A DNA stretch of 61,712 nucleotides from Amycolatopsis anabasis (GTDB taxonomy: Bacteria > Actinomycetota > Actinomycetes > Mycobacteriales > Pseudonocardiaceae): assembly GCF_009765355.1 (NCBI RefSeq), contig NZ_VTHK01000050.1:6606-68317 (forward strand). The letters run 5' to 3'. Positions 57,770 to 61,712 of the stretch are shown here, piece by piece. Made by a program: the position numbers and the translations under genes. Each line of letters opens with the position of its first letter. Position 1 is the stretch's first letter. Below the pieces are notes generated by a model. It was not told the DNA's origin. It did no database searches and was given only the letters and a program-made list of their open reading frames with translations.

Positions 57770-59204
57770 GGGTTTCCGGCGCCTTGTCGAACACCGAGGT
57801 GTCGATCCGCCTGCGCACGAAGAACCAGCCGATCACCAGGGCCAGCGCGATCACCGGCAGCGCGAGCACGGTGACCCGCCCGGCCGGTTTGTCGAACCAC
57901 ATCAGCACCACGACCGTGGCCAGGAACGCCAGCGTGACGATCTCGGTGACCGGCGAACCGGGCAGCCGGTACGCGGGCCGGGTGACCTCGCCGCGCTTCG
58001 CCTTGCGCCAGAACAGCAGGTGCGACAGCACGATGATCGCCCAGGTGCCCAGGATGCCGATCGCCGCGAAGTTCAGCACGATCTCGAACGCGTCCTTGGG
58101 CACCAGGTAGTTGAGCACCACGCCGAGCACGCAGACGCTGGAGGTCAGCAGGATCCCGCCGTAGGGCACGTTCCGCGAGTTCATCACGCCGGTGAACTTC
58201 GGCGACGAACCGGCGATCGCCATCGAGCGCAGGATGCGCCCGGTCGAGTACAGCCCCGAGTTCAGGCTCGACATCGCCGCGGTCAGCACGACCAGGTTCA
58301 TCACGTCACCGGCGGCCGGAACGCCGATGTGGGACAGCACGGTGACGAACGGGCTTTCCGACTTCGAGTACGAACTCCACGGCATCAGCATCGCGAGCAG
58401 CACGACCGAGCCGACGTAGAAGATCCCGATCCGCCACATGATCGAGTTGATGGCCTTCGGCATGACCTTCTCCGGGTGCTCGGTCTCACCCGCGGCCACG
58501 CCGACCAGCTCGGTCGAGGCGTAGGCGAACACCACCCCCTGCACGATCAGCACCATCGGCAGCACGCCGTTCGGGAAGACGCCGCCGTGGTCGGCGATCA
58601 GCTGCGGCCCGGGCGCGGTGCCGTCGATCGGGTGCTGGGTGACCAGCAGGAAGATCGCGATCGCCATGAAGATCACCAGCGCGGCGACCTTGATGATGGA
58701 GAACCAGAACTCCAGCTCGCCGAACAGCTTCACCGAGACCAGGTTCAGCGAGAGCACCACGGCCAGCGCGATCAGCGCGAGCACCCACTGCGGGATCGGG
58801 CTGAACAGGCTCCAGTAGTGGGCGTACAGCGCGATCGCGGTGGTGTCCGCGATACCGGTGGTCGACCAGTTCAGGAAGTGCATCCAGCCCGCGACGAACG
58901 CGCCGCGCTCGCCCATGAACTCCCGGGCGTAGGAGACGAACGCGCCCGAGGACGGCCGGTACAGCACGAGTTCGCCCAGCGAGCGCACCACGAAGAAGGC
59001 GAACAGGCCGCACAGCGCGTACACGATGGCGAGCGCGGGCCCGGCCTGCGCGAGCCGCCCACCGGCGCCCAGGAAGAGCCCGGTGCCGATCGCGCCGCCG
59101 ATCGCGATCATCTTGATGTGCCGGGCCTTCAGCGACTTGCTGTAGCCGTGGTCACCGGCGTCGACATGCTCGGCCGTCTGCCGGAGCAGGGTCTGGTCGG
59201 TCAC
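57762..59204 (-). CDS. ansP: APC-family amino acid permease, probably for L-asparagine
   Basis: 480 residues; GTG at 59204. Twelve helices; N-terminal LKARHIKMIAIGGAIGTGLF is the amino acid transporter family signature. YASTELVGVAAGETEHPEKV is typical of the GABA/Asn permease subgroup. The asparagine assignment rests on overlap with the asparaginase gene. Five bases after the GntR stop. Confidence 0.88.
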   Translation of the reverse strand: MTDQTLLRQTAEHVDAGDHGYSKSLKARHIKMIAIGGAIGTGLFLGAGGRLAQAGPALAIVYALCGLFAFFVVRSLGELVLYRPSSGAFVSYAREFMGERGAFVAGWMHFLNWSTTGIADTTAIALYAHYWSLFSPIPQWVLALIALAVVLSLNLVSVKLFGELEFWFSIIKVAALVIFMAIAIFLLVTQHPIDGTAPGPQLIADHGGVFPNGVLPMVLIVQGVVFAYASTELVGVAAGETEHPEKVMPKAINSIMWRIGIFYVGSVVLLAMLMPWSSYSKSESPFVTVLSHIGVPAAGDVMNLVVLTAAMSSLNSGLYSTGRILRSMAIAGSSPKFTGVMNSRNVPYGGILLTSSVCVLGVVLNYLVPKDAFEIVLNFAAIGILGTWAIIVLSHLLFWRKAKRGEVTRPAYRLPGSPVTEIVTLAFLATVVVLMWFDKPAGRVTVLALPVIALALVIGWFFVRRRIDTSVFDKAPETHA

Positions 59205-59209
59205 GGTGG

Positions 59210-59938
59210 TTACTCGTCTCCGCTCGGGTTCGTCGCGCGGTCCGGCCGCACGATGGTGTTCAACGCCGCCTCGACATGATCGAGGTGGGCCGTCATCGCC
59301 TCGACGGCGGCCCGTTCCGAGCGGTCCGCGATCGCCGTGACGATCGCCTGGTGCTCGATGTTCGACCGGGTCCGACGGCCGCCCAACTGGTTGAGGAAGC
59401 TCGACTGCCGGGCCAGCGCATCCCGGATTTCCTCGATGACCTTGCCGAAGACCGGGTTGCCGCTGGCCTGCGCGATGGTGATGTGGAACAGCGAGTCCAG
59501 CGCGACCCAGGCGGTGTTGTCGGTCTCGACCTCCATCCGCGCGACGAGGTGGTTGAGCAGGTCGAGGTCGTCGGAGCTGCGGCGCACCGCCGCGTATCCG
59601 GCCACCGGGATCTCCACGTGGCGGCGCACCTCGAACAGGTCGCGCGCCGAGTACGGCCCGAATGTCGGGTTCTCGGCCGGGGCGGGGGCCGTCACGAAGG
59701 TGCCCTTCCCGGTCTGCGATACGGTCAGGCCCAGCGCTTGGAGGCCCCGCAGCGCTTCCCGGATGACCGAGCGGCTGACCTCGAACTCCCGGGCCAGGCT
59801 CGCCTCCGCGGGCAGCTTGTCGCCGACGGCGTACTCACCCCGCTCGATGGCGGCGCGGAGGTGCGCGAGCACGGCCTCCATGGCGCTCACCCGGCGAGGC
59901 GGACCTTGTCCGACTGTCCGGCTGTCAGACAGGTTCAC
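59210..59938 (-). CDS. GntR-family regulator, FadR subfamily
   Basis: 242 residues from the GTG at 59938; the ATG at 59881 would give a shorter form and would leave the nearby palindrome in the promoter. HTH: KLPAEASLAREFEVSRSVIR, then FCD domain with HITIAQASGNPVFGKVIEEI and EHQAIVTAIADRSERAAVEA. First gene of the unit with permease and asparaginase, so probably an asparagine- or aspartate-responsive repressor of that operon. Confidence 0.88.
   Translation of the reverse strand: MNLSDSRTVGQGPPRRVSAMEAVLAHLRAAIERGEYAVGDKLPAEASLAREFEVSRSVIREALRGLQALGLTVSQTGKGTFVTAPAPAENPTFGPYSARDLFEVRRHVEIPVAGYAAVRRSSDDLDLLNHLVARMEVETDNTAWVALDSLFHITIAQASGNPVFGKVIEEIRDALARQSSFLNQLGGRRTRSNIEHQAIVTAIADRSERAAVEAMTAHLDHVEAALNTIVRPDRATNPSGDE
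59922..59932. promoter_or_regulatory. Palindrome at the start of the GntR gene
   Basis: CTGTCAGACAG, 5-bp arms around one base, overlaps the first codons of the longer GntR form and would lie 41 bp upstream of the shorter form. Size fits a FadR-type half-site pair. Confidence 0.4.
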
Positions 59939-59996
59939 GAGGAGGCATCGTGATCGTCACCGCCGCGCGTTGTCAAGCGAACGGGTGAACGAGCTT

Positions 59997-60047
59997 TCAT
60001 GAGGGGACCCCTCCAGACAGATCTTGTCTGGAGGGGTCCCCTCATGA
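59997..60047 (-). terminator. 23-bp perfect-stem hairpin
   Basis: Arms 59997-60019 and 60025-60047 are exact complements around a 5-nt loop. It follows the SDR stop by 10 bp, so it should terminate that transcript before the GntR promoter. Unusually long and perfect for a terminator. Confidence 0.8.
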
Positions 60048-60056
60048 CAGTCCAGG

Positions 60057-60845
60057 TCAAACCGTTTTGAGCACGCCACCGTCGGCGAGGTAGTCGGCGC
60101 CGTTGAGGTTCCCGGCCAGCGGCGAGGCCAGGAAGGTGACCAGGGCCGCGGTCTCGGCCGGTTCGGTGAGCCGCCCGGTGGTGATGCCCATGCGCGCGGG
60201 CACCTCGGCGAGGAACCGGTCCAGGTCGGCCCCCTCGGCGCGGGCCAGGTCACCGGCGTAGCCGCCCGGATCGGACCAGTTCCGCGTGCGGGTCGGGCCG
60301 GGGGAGACGGTCAGTGCGCGCACGCCCCGGCCGCCGAACTCCTCGGCCAGCGCCTTGCTCAGATTGGTCAGGGCCGCCTTCGCGGTGCCGTAGTCGACCG
60401 GCGGGAACGCCGCCCGCGCGCCGATCGACGAGATGTTGATGATCACCCCGCGCCGCCGCAGCAGGCTCGGCAGCGCGCCCCGGGTGACCCGCACGGTCCC
60501 GAAGAGGTTCAGCTCGAACGTCCGCTGCCACGACTCGTCGTCGATGTCCAGGAAACCGGCCGCGCGCATGCTGGCCGGGACCACCCCGCCGACGTTGTTG
60601 ACCAGGACGTCGAACTCGCCGAGCGCCGCGGCGGCCTGGTCGACCAGCGCCGCCGCGCCCGCCGGGGTGGCCAGGTCCGCGGTGATCGCGGTGACGCCGG
60701 GGAGCGCGGCGAGTTCCGGTGTGACGGTTCTCGCTCCGGCGGCGACCCGCACCCCCTCGGCCGCGAGCGCGCGGGTGATCTCCAGGCCGATGCCCCGGCT
60801 CGCGCCGGTGACCAGGGCCGTTTTCCCGGTGAGTTGAAGATCCAC
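60057..60845 (-). CDS. Short-chain dehydrogenase/reductase
   Basis: 262 residues; GTG at 60845 with AAAGGA upstream. Classical SDR: TGASRGIGLEI (cofactor), NNVGG, ISSIGA (Ser) and YGTAKAA (Y-x3-K). AGARTV after strand 2 suggests NADPH. Substrate unknown. The TetR gene ends 71 bp upstream on the same strand, so the two may be regulated together. Confidence 0.92.
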   Translation of the reverse strand: MDLQLTGKTALVTGASRGIGLEITRALAAEGVRVAAGARTVTPELAALPGVTAITADLATPAGAAALVDQAAAALGEFDVLVNNVGGVVPASMRAAGFLDIDDESWQRTFELNLFGTVRVTRGALPSLLRRRGVIINISSIGARAAFPPVDYGTAKAALTNLSKALAEEFGGRGVRALTVSPGPTRTRNWSDPGGYAGDLARAEGADLDRFLAEVPARMGITTGRLTEPAETAALVTFLASPLAGNLNGADYLADGGVLKTV

Positions 60846-60916
60846 TTCGGTTCCTTTCTTGAACTTGAGTTACAAAATAACCGCAGCAAAGCGGCCTTGC
60901 TCCCGGTGACCGGGGG

Positions 60917-61495
60917 TCAGATCGCGCGCAGGGTCGTCTCGACCAGGTGGGCGAGCCGCTCCGGGCTCGGGTCGGCTTTCGCGAGCACGCGGATGCCGTT
61001 GATCGTGGTGAGCAGGAAGTCCGCCAGGGCCGTCGCGTCGACACCGGCGTCGATGTCCCCGGCGCGCTGGCCTTCCTCGATGGTGCTGCGGAACGCGGCG
61101 GCCTGGCGGTCCAGGGTCCGGCGCACCAGGTGGTCCACGGTCTCGTCCTGCCCGGCGAACTCGACCGCCGCGTTCGTGACCAGGCAACCGCGGCGCTCGG
61201 TGTCCGCGAGCGCCGCGTCGACCACCAGGTCGAGCGCCGCGCGCAGCCGGTCCCGCGCGGGGCCCGGTCCGTCCAGCACCTCGATCAGCCGGACCGTCTC
61301 CCGCTCGTAGTACCGGCGCAGGGCGCGTTCGTACAGCTCGTGCTTGCCGCGGAACGCGTTGTACAGGCTGCCTCGGCCGATGCCGATCGCGTCGACCAGG
61401 TTCTGCGGCGTGGTGTTCGCGTACCCCTTGGTCCAGAACACCTCCAGCGCGCGGTCGACGGCGACCTCGGGGTCGAAGCTCTTCGAACGGGCCAT
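60917..61495 (-). CDS. TetR-family transcriptional regulator
   Basis: 192 residues from the ATG at 61495 (MARSKSFDPEVAVDRALEVF); an upstream in-frame ATG at 61531 is less likely. HTH: TTPQNLVDAIGIGRGSLYNA. The C-terminal domain (GCLVTNAAVEFAGQDETV) belongs to the AcrR/YxaF-like group that often controls an adjacent dehydrogenase, here the SDR. Divergent from dnaE. Confidence 0.92.
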   Translation of the reverse strand: MARSKSFDPEVAVDRALEVFWTKGYANTTPQNLVDAIGIGRGSLYNAFRGKHELYERALRRYYERETVRLIEVLDGPGPARDRLRAALDLVVDAALADTERRGCLVTNAAVEFAGQDETVDHLVRRTLDRQAAAFRSTIEEGQRAGDIDAGVDATALADFLLTTINGIRVLAKADPSPERLAHLVETTLRAI

Positions 61496-61641
61496 GGGCG
61501 TACCGTAGCTTGTATTGGAACTAGGGGTCAAATATCTCGAGTCGGCGCGGCACCCGCCGGATTGTCGGGGGCACGGGCTAGGCTGGGCAGCCCAGGTCGC
61601 GTGGGTGTCGTTCGGTTGATCTTCAGGGGAGGTTTTTGCTG

Positions 61642-61712
61642 GTGTCGAAGGATTCTTTCGTCCACCTGCATGTCCACACCGAGTACTCGATGCTCGATGG
61701 TGCGGCGAAGAT
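61642..61712 (+). CDS. dnaE: DNA polymerase III alpha subunit, N-terminal fragment (cut by window edge)
   Basis: GTG at 61642 with AGGGGAGG nine bases upstream. The 23 visible residues include SFVHLHVHTEYSMLDGA, the conserved start of the PHP domain of bacterial DnaE. Housekeeping replicative polymerase; the window ends within codon 24. A TTG at 61636 is too close to the ribosome site. Confidence 0.95.
   Translation, partial: MSKDSFVHLHVHTEYSMLDGAAK

Noticed and set aside
59951..59989. Twelve-codon GTG mini-gene on the plus strand preceded by GAGGAGG
   Set aside because: It runs into the long hairpin with no gene after it, and lies in the promoter region of the opposite-strand GntR gene.
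1..61712. tRNA, rRNA, CRISPR arrays, insertion sequences or transposases
   Set aside because: No cloverleaf-like sequence, repeat-spacer array or transposase motif was seen on reading the window; a dedicated scan was not possible here.

Overview
The window is high-GC actinomycete DNA. GTG starts, tightly coupled ATGA/GTGA gene junctions, a conservon (sensor kinase/Roadblock/DUF742/GTPase), many GntR/TetR/PucR/XRE regulators and long intergenic hairpins all fit a Pseudonocardiaceae-type genome such as Amycolatopsis. That placement is my inference from style and gene content; there is no rRNA in the window to confirm it.

Region 1 (1-20,466): two collinear NRPS genes on the + strand; the first is cut by the left edge. 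Visible order: C(partial)-A1-T-C-A2-T-E // C-A3-T-C-A4-T-C-A5-T-C-A6-T-Red. Pocket residues read by eye predict A2=Thr (made D by the E domain), A3=Asn, A4=Phe-like and A6=Tyr-like; A1 and A5 are unassigned. A terminal NAD(P)H reductase replaces a thioesterase, so the product should leave as a peptide aldehyde, or an alcohol/imine derived from it.

Region 2 (20,547-39,281): an exopolysaccharide locus in two + strand operons. Operon 1 (21,421-32,428) encodes a DMT-like membrane protein, NodB-type deacetylase, O-antigen ligase/polymerase-like protein, GT4, Wzz/CpsC-like co-polymerase with a degenerate kinase-like tail, GT87-like transferase, flippase, GT4, GT2 and a flavoprotein. Operon 2 (35,576-39,281) encodes a GT4, a WbaP-type initiating phosphoglycosyltransferase and a UDP-GlcNAc 2-epimerase. 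A PucR regulator sits between them. Operon 1 is bracketed by two pairs of small secreted proteins that share one Cys-Trp-Leu-Arg-Gln-Gly-Cys motif (five domain copies in four genes). I do not recognise this family, and it is the best candidate here for something undescribed.

Region 3 (39,315-43,378): small genes and housekeeping-type regulators. These are a DUF1772 membrane protein with an upstream palindromic operator and a TetR gene, a small Zn-binding protein, a DUF2795 protein, a ChaB/Rho_N protein, an isochorismatase-family hydrolase and a GlxA/AraC regulator.

Region 4 (43,375-51,917): a conservon whose distal gene is a StyA-like flavin monooxygenase rather than the P450 often found there. 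It is followed by an HpaB-type flavin-dependent hydroxylase plus class-V PLP enzyme operon, divergent from a GntR regulator and a phosphoesterase.

Region 5 (52,118-61,712): an XRE regulator; a rare fusion of a ~10-TM protein with a low-molecular-weight phosphatase; an MFS symporter; a GntR-asparagine permease-asparaginase operon; a TetR and SDR gene pair; and the first codons of dnaE at the right edge.
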